Assembly: GCA_015501075.1 (NCBI GenBank)
Contig: JADNYJ010000318.1
Coordinates: 1-36,904 of the forward strand
Direction: 5' to 3'
Source: Gymnopilus junonius
Taxonomy: Eukaryota; Basidiomycota; Agaricomycetes; Agaricales; Galerinaceae
DNA length: 36,904 bases
The position numbers and the translations under genes were made by a program. The notes under the pieces are model-generated. The model saw only the letters and a list, made by a program, of their open reading frames with translations, had not been told where the DNA came from and did not search any database. Positions 8,014 to 19,852 of the stretch are shown in pieces; positions within the stretch are counted from its first letter, which is position 1; each line of letters starts with the position of its first letter.

Positions 8014-9943
8014 CTACTTGTACTCCTCTAACTCCTCTTCGTCCATATCGTCCAAGGGCCAGTTCGCCTCGATCACAGCGTACGCCTCCTTCGTCGTCTC
8101 TTCGTCCTCCGCACAAGCCTTCAAAGTCCTCCGCTTCACCTCCTGACCGAATGCCTTGGCTGCCTCGTAGTGAGCGGCGAGCACCCAAGTCTCCGCCCCG
8201 TAGCCGACATTCTCCCTCAGCCACCTCTCACCCCTTTCTGCATTCGCCAAATCCTGATACAGCTTCTCCGCCGCGGCGATCTCCTTCTCTGTGAACACGA
8301 CCGGACATGGTATGCCGTCCGTCGCAAAATGCTCCCAGCCAAGCACCAAATCTATCAGCGCATACAGCAACTCGATCGTCTCACCCTCCCACATGGCAGT
8401 TGCATGAATGAAGATGCGGCGGCGGAAAGGGTTTAACGGATAGACCAGACCCTTGAGGTGGATCCTGTTGTGCGTCGCTGTGCTCAGGTTGTAATGATAG
8501 TGAAAAAGACGACGACGGAGAAGCACCCTTTCCCGATCTTGGTCTTCTTCCGGTAGCTTGTCGAAGTCGTCCGGTAGTTCAGGCTTGATCATCTTTTGGG
8601 AGACCTCGTCCTCCTCGTTTTGGATGAATTCGGGCATACCGGCGTGGAGGAAGAGGGGTAGGACAGCAGTGTGCTGCCAGTCCAACACGCTAAGGATCTG
8701 CAGGCTGCCAGAATCTGTCGAAACCCTGAGATTGCTGTCGGTGAGGTCGGGGTGACGGATGCAGAAAGCGCTGAGGGAGTCATTGTCTGGCACGAGCAAA
8801 GGCGCGAGACGGAGATAGTGACCAAGGTTCTTGGCGTGGTCTGACGGTGTCTGCTTCTCGTATTTGTAATACTCCCTTCGGAAGCGTCGGTAAGGTGCCC
8901 TCGGTGCACCGAACTGGTCGAGATAGGCGAGCTCTTTCTTGGCTCCCGCGACCAGCACCGATTTGGCGTCTTCATCTATGGTCGTCGATTGGCAAAGAAG
9001 AGGCAGAAGAGACAAGAGAAGTGCGACGTACATGGTCCTCGGAAGACGTTCAGTTGTTCCCTTCGCCCATACCACAGCGGTACCGATACATCAGGGCCTA
9101 TACAGAATCGCTCCTTCTCGAGCGCGATGCCCTCAACCTGCTCATCGAGTGGGATGCCCTCGTTTCCTGACAGGTCCTTCAGGTCACTGGCGTAGTAAAT
9201 GCTCCCGCCAGCGGGAAAAGAGATGGACATCATGATAGACTCAACCTTCGCGAGCTGGTCCATCAGCGAGATAATTTCATCCTCCTTGAGACCGGACCAT
9301 ATCTGGCTCAAGTCGGTGCCTTTCACGTATTCCATTAAAATGTATTCCGTCTCGGCCTCGTTGTTTGACGTAAAGGAATATGCGTAGACCTCGGGAATAG
9401 GGAGCCCCCTAGAACGAAGGAAGTCCATGGTGGCGACTTCACTGGCGACAGCGTACGCCTTGGGGACAAGGAGGGGATACGGGATGCGCGCAACGAGCTG
9501 AAATTCGGTGTCCAGGGTAATGAGAAAGATACGGTTCAGGCCACCCTCTCCGAGCTTTCGAAAGTCGACGATCTGTTCAGTCTCGCAGCTCATTGCCTTA
9601 GCAATGACTTTGAAGAGTCCAGGGATGTCGAAGACGCGCCTGCGCTCTCGGAGGCGATGGGCGTCGTTCGCGCTAAGTACGTCGCAATACGAGTTAGACA
9701 TAGACGAGACAAGATGTAGGAGATGTACAGGAAACGCCCGGTAGTATAGTTGAAGATTTCGTTCTCCAGATCCATCATAAGAGACTTTGGGTCTAGCCTA
9801 TTGGTGGTGGTGGTGGTGGTGAGGTTCCTCATGAAAGAGGGATTGAGCGAAGAGAGTGGACACCGAGGACGGAGTGGAGAGGAGGAAACTTCAGCTGCAA
9901 GGAATCGTAGGGAGGGGATTTTCGAACACCGAAGGTGAAACAT
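8014..9943 (-). CDS. AIM9-like APH-family phosphotransferase, probably mitochondrial
   Basis: Three exons (9943-9729, 9672-9032, 8975-8014) separated by two 56-nt introns join in frame to 605 residues. The N-terminus (MFHLRCSKIPSLRFL, then basic and serine-rich, then NLTTTTTTNRL) looks like a mitochondrial presequence. FNYTTGRFL opens the conserved domain. GEGGLNRIFL with VARIPYP forms the nucleotide-binding lobe, and ASEVATMDFLRSRGLPIPEVYAY follows. The catalytic loop is HPDLTDSNL (H360, D362, N367), and the metal-binding D384 sits in VLDWQHT. This layout matches fungal proteins related to AIM9 (altered inheritance of mitochondria 9), whose substrate is unknown. The exon 1/2 junction is well supported because FNYTTGR and NDAHRLRERR flank it as in the family, and the intron contains a CTAAC branch site. 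A TATATATA run lies just upstream of the start. Confidence 0.88.
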
Positions 9944-10578
9944 GTTGATATATATAGTGGGAAGTTGGGGGGGATGATGAAGAGGGACCCGAACGTGTGA
10001 ACAGAGAGGCCCATCCTTCTGAGACTTTTTTTTCAAAATTACTCCAGACAGCATGAAGCATGCCGAAAATTCAAGGGTACTGCTCATTGTAAGCTCATTG
10101 GTGCGTTTATAATCTGTGAACACACAGATTCAACCTCTACAATGTACTGAAGTCTAGGGTTAGTTTCACGGTAATAATTCTAAAGTACACAGAAAATGTC
10201 TTTTCATATTTTTATTTAAGTGGTAGCAGCAAAAATTCCGAAGAAATTGGCTAGGAATGTCGAGATTTCTGTGCTCGCTGCGACTGACAACGAGCACGAA
10301 GCATCCGTTGGTGCGCGGAATCTCGAACAGCTAAATGCGGTAGCGGCGCTGCCTTCAAATTCAATTCGTCTAGATACTGCATCAGTCACTAGTAATATGA
10401 CACTCAATTACTTGGTATGTATAGAACAGGAAATTGGAATATGCTATAGTCCAAGAACTCGAAATCCGGGATATATGAAACGAAATTCGATCCAAAGAAA
10501 AGTTCCGTGTGTGCATGCAAGCACACCGTCCTCAAGGACGAAGAGCCTAAAAGCCTAGGTATCCCTCCTACCACCACA
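9944..10578. other. Intergenic stretch between the AIM9-like gene and the Skt5-like gene
   Basis: It holds the promoter side of the AIM9-like gene and the 3' flank of the Skt5-like gene. A plus-strand 112-codon frame (10220-10558) and a reverse frame overlap each other. Neither resembles a known protein. Confidence 0.5.
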
Positions 10579-13318
10579 TCACATAACAACACACTCCTTA
10601 TCGTCGACCTTCGCCCCCGTAATCCCCATCTCAGCAAAGGTTTGCGGTCGTCTATGGGTCGTAGTACCACCCAGGCTCGTCGTCGAGGACGAAGGTGTAG
10701 CCGCAGGCTTCGGCGTATCCAATAACCCCTGTGTAGGCGTCTCCCCTCCCGTAGAAGGCAGCGGACGAGCTGTAGCCGGCGTAATAGCAGTCGCCGGCCC
10801 AGCAATAGACGAGGAAGGACCGAACGACGTCCCACCATCATCCAAATTCAACCTCATCCTCTCCAACTTTGTCCTCCCACTAGAAGGAGAAGGCGTAACC
10901 TGGACCTGTGACCCCTGACTCGCAGAGCCGCCGGGGGGTAACCGGTTCCTCCCTGGTCCTGGACTAGGTTCCCTTCCTCCTTGGGGCGTCGCCCGCCCGC
11001 TTCGATTGGGACTCTCAGTGCGCCGACCGGGACTTTGTCGTGGAGAGCCCTGGAAGCCCTCATATCTCTGCGCCGGTATGGGAATAGGCTGCGATGGCTG
11101 GCGGTGTGGACTGGATTCTGGCGGTGGTCGTCTATCAACTGAGACTGAAGACATCCCACCTCCTCCGCCTGTAGTAGTAGCAGCAGGAGCAGAGGAGGGA
11201 GCGGTCCGGAAGGCGGCGCGTACCCAGTCGCCAGGGAGTTCTTCCTGATAACGTCCACCACCATCCGTCCATCTTGTCGTCTCCTCTGCCCTGGGGGTCC
11301 TTGCTGCGGAGGTCGTCCCTGTCCTGGTTGCTGCTGCTGTTCGGCCTCTTCCCACTCCTTTGCGCTGGGGAACGTCCGGCCTTCCCAAGGCGGACTAAGT
11401 GGCCGTGTCTCTGCCCTCTGCGCAGCTTGAGTTCCAGGCGAGACAGAGTTTGAGGCTGCGGCTGAGAGAGAGCCGCGAGTCGTGCGATCGCATCTGTGTT
11501 TCCATGAGTTTTAGCCTGCATGTATTTTAGTCAAGTATTTGGATAATAAACACGAAGGGAGGGTACATACCCTTTCATACCAAACCATAGCCTTGTTGAG
11601 ATCCTTTGGTTGCCCAACGCCCACTTCAGCGTAGTAACCCATAGCGAACTCCGCACTAGGCAGTCCCTTCCTCGCCGCCTTTTCCGCAAACGTCAATGCG
11701 AGCCCTTCATCTTTCTCAAATCCACCTGTCACCGGCTGCCCTTGCTGAGAAAGGCAGCACCACCGCTACCGCACAAGAACCACTTGCTCAATGCCATGTC
11801 AGCCTCCACCTCACCTTGCTGGCTCGCCAGGCTGTAGTACTGCACACTGAGCAGCGGATCGAACGGGAACGGCGGTTCCGCAAATTCGTATGCATGTCCT
11901 AATTTATATTGGGCGACTGGGAAGTGAAGATACGCCGCTCTTTCTAGGTGTTTGCGTGCTTCGAGGGTAGGAGAGGAATTGGCTGGGATAAATGGGGAGA
12001 AGAGAGAAGCTGGTAGGCTTATTTGTTGAAATTCGGAAAGGAGAAGAAGGGCGTAGACGTATGCTGGTTGGGGTGTTTGTAAGGAGGCAAGGAGGGCAGC
12101 ACGGTGCAACAGAGGAAGAGCGAGAGTCGAATTTTGAGGAAGAGAAAGTTGACCCAAAAGGTGGGCCATTCCCATTCGCTGTTGAGAGATATTAGATAGG
12201 TAGCTAGATAAAAACGGAAAATCTTACATAGAGACAGCTCTCAATGCCTAGCCGTACGCCTCGCTCAAAACATTCCCTGGCGTGCACATGGTCATTGAAG
12301 TTCTCGTAGTCTCTTCCTAGTCGGAACCACGCCTGGCCGAATCCTCCCCGCGCAGCAGCCTCGAAATCCCTAAACGCCGTTCTCGGATTATGTCGAACAA
12401 ATTCTGGGAATGCACCAGTAGCCGCCAACATCGCCCTCATATAAATCGCCTCAGCCACATACCCAGGCATCTTCCCCTGCTGTCCAGGCTGCGGATTCCA
12501 CGACTTTGAAAGCATCAAAGCCATCCCCGCCGCAATATCAGCCAGACGGGCGAGATCGGCGTCGGCGATGTGTATTGGACCTACGGCGGGATCGGAGCTC
12601 GGGGCGGGATTGCCTTGAGCACGTTCCGCGAGGAAGAAGACGTCCCGGCACCACGCGATCTTGAGTGACGGGTCATGAGAAGCCGCTTGGATCTGCGTCG
12701 CTGCTTCTTTTAGCTGGGCCAGCTGGGGTAAGGGAGCAGTTAGAGAAGTAATTGCCCCTGGTTGGGGTGTAGGAGAGGCAGGTCGACCCGCTGCTGGCGA
12801 TGGTGGCGGTACTTGAGCGGGTGCTTGGGACGGCGGGGGCGGGGGCTGCTGTGGGTAGGAAGTCATGGAGAGATTGGCGAACGATGTGGCGAGATCGACC
12901 GGAGGAACTTGGTATGTTTGGTATGCTAAATTAGGCTGGGGTATAACAAATCCGGGCGTGAAGTTGATCGATATCTGTGGAGGGAGATTTGAGGAGGGCC
13001 GCTGCTGTGGTGGTCGGTACATTTGCTCGTCTAGTTTTTGTGCCATCTACAGGTATTGTCTTGAGTAGAGTGCATCGAACCGACTAATGGGCTCACATTG
13101 GTAGGTATAGATGCGTCCAGTCTATGTGGTCGGGGTGCAATCATCGGATTTTCAAATCGTGCTGGCGATTCAAATTCGTATGGACTAGGGGTATTGTACC
13201 GCTCATTCTGCAGGCGTATATCTGGCGGTAACGGGGGAACGGGTGGTGGCAAATTGGTGTTACTCCGCTCGTTTGTGTTTAGTTCGTAAGGTCGTGGAGG
13301 TACAGGAGGAGCAGACAT
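10579..13318 (-). CDS. Skt5/Chs4-like chitin synthase activator (Sel1 repeats, CaaX box)
   Basis: Six exons join in frame to 828 residues: 13318-13097, 13046-12228, 12178-11770, 11725-11571, 11515-11224 and 11168-10579. The N-terminus is proline-rich (PPVPPRPYE, PPPVPPLPPD). From about residue 240 to 560 there are Sel1-type helical repeats, for example GGFGQAWFRLGRDYE, PVAQYKLGHAYEFA and GLPSAEFAMGYYAEVGVGQP. The C-terminal third is low-complexity P/S/T/G-rich. The last residues are KECVVM, a CaaX prenylation box ending in methionine, which favours farnesylation. Skt5/Chs4 proteins bind and activate a chitin synthase at the plasma membrane, and the yeast protein is prenylated. Five introns of 44-55 nt are inferred. 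The 44-nt one (11726-11769) is unusually short, and exact splice choice there is not unique. The frame through exon 5 is fixed by splice phase, not by homology. Confidence 0.85.
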
Positions 13319-14187
13319 ACTGCAGAACGAAGATGACTTGGCACTGTCAGCACGGAGTCCTTCTATAAAAGGCCGGAGATAATTTCAAATCGATCACAGT
13401 TAGTCGGTTAGGCACAGCCACGTCGATTCCGTTTCCGAGTTCATTTTTCGTTTCTTTCTTTACCACCATTCGGTTGTTCCCTCTTCATGATCCCTCCTTT
13501 TCCAGGCTGAATTTCTGCGCTCTTTGTACAACTTCTTTTCGCCGATCTCGACTCCCCAATGTCTTCCAGACCAGATTTGTCCCACTCTGAACGGCCTATT
13601 GACTCCGATTCAGAGGCCGAATCGACGGCCTCCAACACCTGACAGGCGGTGCTTGCGCAGTCAAGAAGTCGACCATCTACGTATTGATCAGCGCTCATGA
13701 AACGACGGTCGACCACTGAATTTCCTTCTCTCCGGTACGCGTTACGCAGACGCCCATTGTTTCCTTGTCGCCAATCAAACGATTCGCCCATCAAGTAGGG
13801 GTAGCAGACATCGAGCCTAGGCCGATTGAGTAACTGCGTAGAATTCATGTACATGTTTTTGAATGACTCGTATGAGTTTCCTTCCTCAGATTTTCAAATT
13901 AGAACTAACAGCGAGATACGTTGTGTGGGCAGCTCGTGTGAACGGAATACACCCCCAGCCCACCAACCTTTAACCCCGTATACAGAACAATAAAATGATG
14001 TCGTTACGGGTCCCTACTTAGTTGTCAATCCACCCTCTTCTTTCTCTCCAACCTCCAACCTTCAACATTCAACCAGAAATCTTAAACTTAACTTCCCCAG
14101 TCCGCGACTTGAAGACCATCAGGTAAACCACCAGCCCAACATCGATCATCGTGTCTAGCTAATCGATCACGATACTAGATAGGCATC
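13319..14187. other. Divergent intergenic region between the Skt5-like gene and an APH gene
   Basis: It should hold the promoters of both flanking genes. A minus-strand 137-codon frame (13854-13441) with a serine- and glutamate-rich middle is open, but I do not recognise it. It may be 5' leader of the Skt5-like gene or a small unknown gene. Pyrimidine-rich leader sequence precedes the APH start at 14188. Confidence 0.45.
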
Positions 14188-15508
14188 ATGCTGGTTCTAT
14201 GGGACGTCGACGGCAACGAAATCCGTGAAGAACTCCCACCTCCCACTTACAAAGACCTTCTCCAGGACCCAGAAAGCACCTCGTTCGACATCGGAAAGAT
14301 CGTCACCAAACTCGAGGAGATCAGCACTTCGAGCGCCGTAGCTCTACATCAGCTAGCCGGAGGACGGAATTGTGTAATCCTTGACTCTTTTCACGTTTGG
14401 CCCTCGCAAGCTGATTTAAATCCGTCGGATTCCCACAGATTATCGACGCGACTCTAGAAAGTGGCAAGCACTACATCGTGGATCAATACGACCAACATAA
14501 TGTGAATGTTCTGCGGGATATGCTCAAACGCGAGTGCGCCATCATGCGATGGGTATCTTCAACCATTAATATCCCGATACCGGGTGTTCTTTATTACAAC
14601 GAAGACCCATCTTTCCCATTCATAATCATGGAAAAATGCACCGGGACAGTGCTCACGAACGCGTTTGGGGCGTTACCTCTCGAAGCAAAGGTATACATGT
14701 CCCATCACCTCTCAAGCTGCGGCATTCTAATTAGCCTACAAAATCAACAGATAGCCAACATGCGATCCTTCGCACGTATCGCAGTCGAATTATTTCATCT
14801 CCAAGCTCCTGAAGGTATCGGCAGCATCGCCCCTTACCTACCAAGCGCAGCATGGCCTCCGTCTCTCGGGCCTTTGGTTTTACCTCGCGTCGAAAGTCCT
14901 CCGCAAGAGCTCCACTCCATAACGGAGTACTTCTCGTGGCTCATCGAAGCTAAACTCCGCTCGCTAGACATCAGAGACGGAGATACAGAAACAGATCACG
15001 ACGAGGCAAAGTCGACCTTGAAAAACCTCGAAGTCCTCATCTCAAAAACAATATCCAACTTCGACGCTGCACTGCTGAAAAGCGTGTTATGCCATGAAGA
15101 TTTAACCCCCCACAATATCCTCATCAACAACGAGGGAAATGTCACCGGCATCATCGACTGGGAATTCCACACCGTCAAGCCCGCAGTTCTAGCCGCTGGG
15201 TATCCATCCTGGATCGCCACTATCGATCCCAGCACGGTCGACAGAGAAAGCCAATGGACGCCATTCGCATTCGTCAGCGCATCAGAGTCGGAGAAGCTAT
15301 ACCAGGTATACGATGAAGTAAGTCTTACTATTCTCAGCTTACTACCGAGTTTAACAAAGTATTCTTTGAAAAAATTCAGATTGTAAAAGAGATGGATGGG
15401 ATGTATTACCGCGCTTTGAAATCGGGTAGAATCTGCCGTAGTGCAGAGTCGCTCTTGCGGCAGAATGTCGGGTGGAAGCCTATCAAAGCGTGGCTGGAAA
15501 CGTTATAG
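14188..15508 (+). CDS. APH-family phosphotransferase (kinase-like)
   Basis: Four exons (14188-14373, 14439-14690, 14751-15317, 15380-15508) join to 377 residues. Residues 1-60 (MLVLWDVDGNEIREELPPPT...) are a leader shared with the decayed paralogue at 22325-23525. LKRECAIMRWVSSTINIPIPGV and FPFIIMEKCTGTVL form the N-lobe and hinge. The catalytic loop is CHEDLTPHNIL (H261, D263, N268), and D282 in GIIDWEF is the metal-binding aspartate. The third intron of the model, 14691-14750, is in frame and lacks a stop. I treat it as an intron because the paralogue has an intron at the same place (LEAK/FEAK junction) and it carries a CTAAT branch site. The family is hugely expanded in mushrooms. Substrates are generally unknown, and it need not confer antibiotic resistance. 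Confidence 0.85.
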
Positions 15509-18500
15509 ACATTTGTCTAGGTGAAGGCCGTTAATGTTCCCGGTCTAAGCACATTGCGTGCGCTAGCAGTTTATGAGTGACATCATGCATGATAGATATG
15601 CAAAGGAGTGTAGATCCGTGGTCTCAACGTCGGGCTCAGCAAGTACAGTATCATACTTACCCTTGCTCCTCCCTGCTCGTTATGTTATTGGGAAAATGTT
15701 TGGGCTCGGCATAGGCTTTGGGAAAGGGAGGGGCTTACTGTTCCATTTGTTTCTGTTTCGATGCAGCAAATTATGTAGCCCAGTTACATTATCTCCACGG
15801 CCAATGTACTGAAATAAAATTCTTTGTAAGCCAATGTCAGCCTCACTGCAACGTCTGTATTGCAATACATACCCAGCAGCGTTCCCGTTTTCGCAATGTG
15901 AAAATCGCTGCGTACTCTGCGCTATAAATACATTGGCAGGCCTTCAATACATAGCAATGCATTGCGATACAATTTCCATCGCATTCTCGGCAGGCACCTG
16001 CGAATTTTAATACAAAGGCTGTATTGGTTGCAAGGTAATACATTGCTATATATCAACCCGTCACTTTTACTGATGATAGTCTTGACGGTGGATCCTCCGA
16101 AAAGTTTATCGCAAAATCTGGTTGACGACGCTCTGGCCACCTATAAGCCCGGATCCTCCAAAATTCACATTCAAGTGAAGGAGCTGGCGTTTTCTCCTAA
16201 ACCTGAGGAAAGAATTGCGAAGGTGATTCGAGACGCACTTCGGATATAGGTAAAATGTTGGACATCAAATTGAAGGGAGTCCATTTATGTACATACTTAC
16301 CGTATTTTCGAAGGATAGATATATCACCAGGTAGATTGTTCACTTTGTCAAATTGCAGGTCTGTTGAGTTAAATGCGGTCGGCTAGCCGTCGATGCATGA
16401 CGGTGCTAAGTGAGAAATTCAGCTGCCAGACCGGAAGGCTGAACAGGTGGGAAAAAGAGGGCGATGACCAATCGCCGAAACTTGACTGCCACCTTGTGTT
16501 CGTCGTCGAGCATTTTGAACAAGCTTTGAACTGCTCGTAGCATCTCCAACAGGTCGTCAAAGGTCTGGCAGGGCGACTAGCTTTCCTATTCTATTACGTC
16601 GATGATTGTATTCTTCATGTTGTCTGGGATTCTGTGGGAGGCGGATGTTGGGGAAGTAGAGGTACGAAAATTTGGTTATTGCTCATCAATACTTTTGCTG
16701 ATTGTTTGGATGTACAGTAATCATATATGCTAGAGCTTACCGAGCTTTCAAATTTCGGGCCTTCAGGATAGACATTTGTTTGTGCGACGTGGCAATAGCT
16801 CAACTTCGGCTCTCTTGTTTTTCTCTCTACGATCGGCTCTCGTCTTGGATTCAGGAACTTCCTATGTAATACAGGATTCTGAAGCATTTGCAGGCGGGTT
16901 GTGGGAGGGCTTGGGCCGGTGGTCGCGTAGGTTATACATATGTCGTTGAGGGGCGTCAAGGAGGTATACTCGACATCAGGTTCTTTTTTTTCTTTCCTTT
17001 CTTTTTCGTTAAATTTCTATTCTGACCATGTATCTTTACAGACCTCTGTATCGTCTGTCTCGCTGGAATTCTGCCCACATCTAACCGAACCTACTGTGAA
17101 TTTGCTTGCTGCAATTTCGCTCACCCTCAAGCAAACATGTTGGAGGTCCTCTAGCCAAACGGTAAACGCTGCCCGGTAAAATACCAAGAAAGAGAGCATG
17201 ATGCCCTTAAGGGATGATCATTGAAGAAGGTAAATGATCACTAGTATTCTTGTATTTTTATCTTGTTCTTTTCATCTAATTATGACAATTTCTAGAGATG
17301 CACGTAGGCTATTGAAGGCCTGCTCAATCCACCAAAGTACCCATTCCCGAAGTATGGTCCCTCATCCTTCCAGCCGGACAACGCACGCCCGACTTCGCCT
17401 CTACACCAACTCTACAAACTCCCTTTGAAGCCGATATCGTCCATCAGACCCGGCCGTCACAAGATATCAATAATGGTCAGTGTTTTTACTTTTTCAAAAA
17501 TTCATCTTTTTTTCCGACTTCTTAATGCGTCATACAGATATCGGAGTAGTTATTGAAGCTGTACTCGGCTTGACACCTACGCCTCCCAAAGAATGTTCTT
17601 CCTCTGCTTCCAATCGCGGATTTGCCGCAGACCGCACCGGCCACACTCTACCTCTGTATCCTCACACAACTGTATCTTTGGCCTGATGTTCAACCCGCCC
17701 ACACACCGCTAGGTTGACAGAGAGACGACATCAGTACCTATCATCCTTATGAGCATGAACACGAGTTTGGTGCGACTACGCCTCTCAGAACTGAAGGAGG
17801 CGAGCTCTGAGTAGTTCGGGGCTAATGGAGGACAAGCAAGACTCACTCTTTCTGCCTTCCTCGTTTAGACAACCGTCTATCAGGGGGCTAGTTTACGTAC
17901 TTGACCAAGACTAAGACTTCCCAACGACTTCAAGGACACCACCCCCAGGTTTGTCCTGGAGCCTCACGCCTTCCGTCACATATCAGGCCCGAGTACCTCC
18001 ACCAGCGCTGTCCTTCTCTTTCTTTGTTGCGGACTTGCCCAATGTGTTCACGCTCACTAGTGCAATTATTTGCTGGGAATCGGCGAATGGGTTCTGTATG
18101 GTCGGCGGCACTAAATCCAGGAAGACCTTCTTCACTCTCCCGGGTCTAACGAGCGCCTCATCCCGCACGAGTACGCTTGGTGCTATGGAACTGCAAGTTG
18201 TACCAGCAAAAACTCAACTTCCGAGTCATTTTTGGGGACACTATGTCCAGGTCACGTGCCCAGCATCAGTCCTCGAGCACATCCACAACTTTGCTTTCCT
18301 CTTCAACACCCATCTCTCCTTCTACTACGCTGTCTTATCGACTGCAGACATCGAGGTGCAGGGTCTACTTCAGCTTTAGTCCGCCGCAGCCAGTGCAGAT
18401 GCGGTATCTCCACCTGGTGGAGAACCATGGGCGATCGATTGGAATAGGTCGACGGATTCGGCGTTGAGGAGGTGGCTCTCGGTTTTTTTGCAGAGCTGCT

Positions 18501-19235
18501 GGGAGGCTACTGCCGCATAAAGGGAAGCCAGTGCGCCGAAGTACAGGTGCCAATGAGGACAGGAAGACGGACAGTGCGACGTCCACTTCGAGTGTTGTGA
18601 CGTTTAGTGGGAAGATTCTTGTGAGGCGCGGGTCGTGTTATATGCTCGGATTGAAGAGTTTCAAGAGTTCACCTTCGACTTCATCATCAGCACCGACAGC
18701 TGCGCTATCATGGGCACTGGTGGCGTCCTCTGCAGTAGCGTCCTCACCAACAGAATTCTCGGTTTCATTTACTCGTTGCCATATTATTCTCCACTTCTTC
18801 CTCAATAATTGTGCTTTGTTCGAACTCTCTCATGCACATTCATACACACTCATACATACACATCTTCCTCTCTTTCGCCCTGCCGTCACTATTACTCTGT
18901 CCACCATTGTATCGACTTCACTATCTATATTTCTTTCTCTTATTGCGCCTACACATTCTCACTGGGTCCTCTTGCAACCCTTCTTCATTCTAGTTCCTAC
19001 TTCCCTCACTTTGGTCTTGGTCATATCTGCTGTCGACATTTCACACCGACTTTCTTACGTTTATTTTGATGTGTGCATCATACGTTTCTTAATGCCTCAC
19101 TGCAAGGAAGCAATCGGGAGCACGACAAACGAAGAGCTACTCTGAGGTACATATATTTCAAGAAATGAGATCGAGATCCTACATAAACTAATCATCATAA
19201 CGAGATGGTAAGCGGAGTCGGACACTGATTTCAGC
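15509..19235. other. Long gene-poor, degenerate-looking stretch
   Basis: No gene is recognised in 3.7 kb. Coding-like patches occur but cannot be joined. They include a plus patch near 16082-16249 (PPKSLSQNLVDDALATYKPG), a minus patch 16959-16557 with a plausible intron, and a minus patch near 16425-16560 (LLEMLRAVQSLFKMLDDEHK). Plus-strand patches around 17300-18700 are broken by stops. Between 15850 and 16050 the motif AATACA/TGTATT recurs at least seven times, including the palindrome TGTATTGCAATACA. Pyrimidine-rich tracts fill 18800-19050. I suspect remnants of decayed genes. Confidence 0.45.
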
Positions 19236-19852
19236 TCACAAAGGTCTGATTTCACTGCTGATCTCCTTGCCAGACGTATCACACGTATATAGCCATTCAC
19301 TCTGAACTGGGTATCCATCCACCCCGGCTGTCTTACCCTCAACAAAGCTACGGCCTGTATCCCACATTTCTTGGGCAGAACTTGGAGGTGCCGGAATAAC
19401 ACCTCCCACCATGAGGCGCTGCAAGGAACAAAAGAACAAAAATCAGGTAATGATCATCCAAAGTTATCTCGCCCACTTGCCTCCAAGGCTTCTAAAACCC
19501 AATGACGACAACGCCAGTTTATTTTCTGCGCCTCTTCTGGAGTCGGAACATGGACCTTTTTGAGAATTTCCTCGATGCCTTCCACGGTAACATCCGGTGG
19601 CACTTTGCCAAGCAGCATGACACCAGCAAGCTTGGTGGTCCGGGCTTCAGTTTGAAGGATTTCAAACTTCCAAATTTCAGTCTTAGTCTCGCGATCAATA
19701 GGATTGACTGCGTGATACCTCTTGGCTGTTGGAAGGTCGTTGCGTGGTTTCTTGGCAGTAAGCAGCAGGCCGACGTGGTATTTTCCAGGGTGTACGTCCG
19801 ATTCCTGCCTCCTCCAGTAGCCCAGATACAATCTCAATTTGTTTCCTGTCAT
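19236..19852 (-). CDS. Conserved-looking protein, possible permuted papain-like fold
   Basis: Exons 19852-19481 and 19418-19236 give 184 residues. The intron (19419-19480, 62 nt) needs a GC-AG junction with donor GCAAGT, which keeps phase 0. No GT donor nearby gives the right frame. The protein starts MTGNKLRLYLGYWRRQES and contains KYHVGLLLTAKK (H26), a central WKFEILQTEARTTKLAGVMLLG, then PTPEEAQKINWRCRHWVLEALE (C115). An early histidine in a YHVGLLL strand followed by a late N-x-x-C-x-x-W on a helix is the order seen in circularly permuted papain-like (LRAT/NlpC-P60-type) hydrolases. That fold assignment is inference. I believe similar hypothetical proteins are common in Agaricomycetes but cannot name the family. 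Confidence 0.7.

Noticed and set aside
10220..10558. Plus-strand 112-codon ORF between two minus-strand genes
   Set aside because: No recognisable domain. The opposite frame is also open, and the position suits untranslated 3' sequence of the Skt5-like gene.
13441..13854. Minus-strand 137-codon ORF upstream of the Skt5-like gene
   Set aside because: No domain and no clear splice link into the downstream gene. I left it as part of the intergenic entry.
18531..19145. Plus-strand 204-codon ORF, serine-rich then hydrophobic
   Set aside because: The hydrophobic part is translated pyrimidine-rich repeat DNA, and the start half is low-complexity serine. It is not convincing as a membrane protein.
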